NCBI GenBank assembly: GCA_031272305.1
Contig: JAISUA010000029.1
Coordinates: 1 to 5,123, forward strand
DNA from: Clostridioides sp.
Lineage (GTDB): Bacteria > Bacillota > Clostridia > Peptostreptococcales > Peptostreptococcaceae
Length of the DNA: 5,123 nt
Direction of reading: 5' to 3'
The position numbers and the translations under genes were made by a program. Of this stretch, positions 5,034 to 5,123 are shown in pieces; position 1 is the stretch's first letter, and each line of letters begins with the position of its first letter. A model generated the notes under the pieces. That model was not told the DNA's origin, searched no databases, and saw only the letters and a list, made by a program, of their open reading frames with translations.

Positions 5034-5123
5034 CCACATTCTCCACAAAAACGTATTCCATCTTGCAATTGAGCTCCACAAGATGTACAGAATACTTTGA
5101 CTTGTACAAGCGATTTTCCGCAT
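5012..5123 (-). CDS. C-terminal end of a zinc-ribbon protein (partial)
   Basis: The gene enters from the right edge, and only its last 36 full codons are visible before TAG at 5012-5014. The visible part begins with CGKSL, the second knuckle of a preceding ribbon, then has a full ribbon with FCTSC and FCGEC knuckles and ends GAPINKE. The reading frame and the dense Cys pattern make it a real gene. Many unrelated proteins carry such a C-terminal ribbon, including SPFH-domain and membrane proteins, so the main domain cannot be guessed. The 12-bp repeat straddles its stop codon. Confidence 0.8.
   Translation of the reverse strand, partial: CGKSLVQVKVFCTSCGAQLQDGIRFCGECGAPINKE

Overview
The window is very AT-rich (roughly 30% GC, judged by eye). 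It has GGAGG/AGGAG ribosome binding sites, short gaps, gene overlaps and intrinsic terminators with long U-tracts. This fits a low-GC Firmicute of the Clostridia/Tissierellia kind; Fusobacteria cannot be excluded. Every supported gene lies on the minus strand, so transcription runs from high to low coordinates.

Right part (about 3596-5123): three consecutive genes for cysteine-rich zinc-ribbon proteins. The first (5012-5123) is cut by the window edge and shows only its C-terminal ribbons. The second (4587-4937) is almost nothing but four zinc ribbons. The third (3596-4354) has an N-terminal cysteine cluster, a glycine-rich segment and three C-terminal zinc ribbons. Between the second and third lies an unusual array of seven imperfect 16-bp tandem repeats (4421-4532). 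A palindrome lies in front of the second gene. The functions of these proteins are not recognisable from sequence.

Left part (about 63-3590): a complete thiamin-regulated transport operon. A promoter (3562-3590) drives a TPP riboswitch (3473-3547) followed by an intrinsic terminator (3426-3463). Four genes follow: a small MTH1187/YkoF-type thiamin-binding protein (2966-3268), a ThiX-like permease (2230-3003), a ThiY/THI5-like substrate-binding lipoprotein (1175-2194) and a ThiZ-like ABC ATPase (172-1209). A long-stemmed terminator (63-113) closes the operon. The likely job is uptake of a pyrimidine precursor of thiamin (HMP or a formylaminopyrimidine salvage product), shut off when cellular TPP is high. 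No thiamin biosynthetic or salvage enzyme (tenA, thiD and so on) is in the window, so the substrate is inferred from family and riboswitch context.

The least ordinary points are: the ATPase's long N-terminal tail with a repeated Cys-Lys-Arg motif, plus a second insert near its C-terminus; a possible antiterminator in which the riboswitch's conserved CUGAGA region pairs with the terminator's 5' arm; the 16-bp tandem array; and the run of three zinc-ribbon genes ending directly at the riboswitch promoter with no terminator between. None of these proves a new system.
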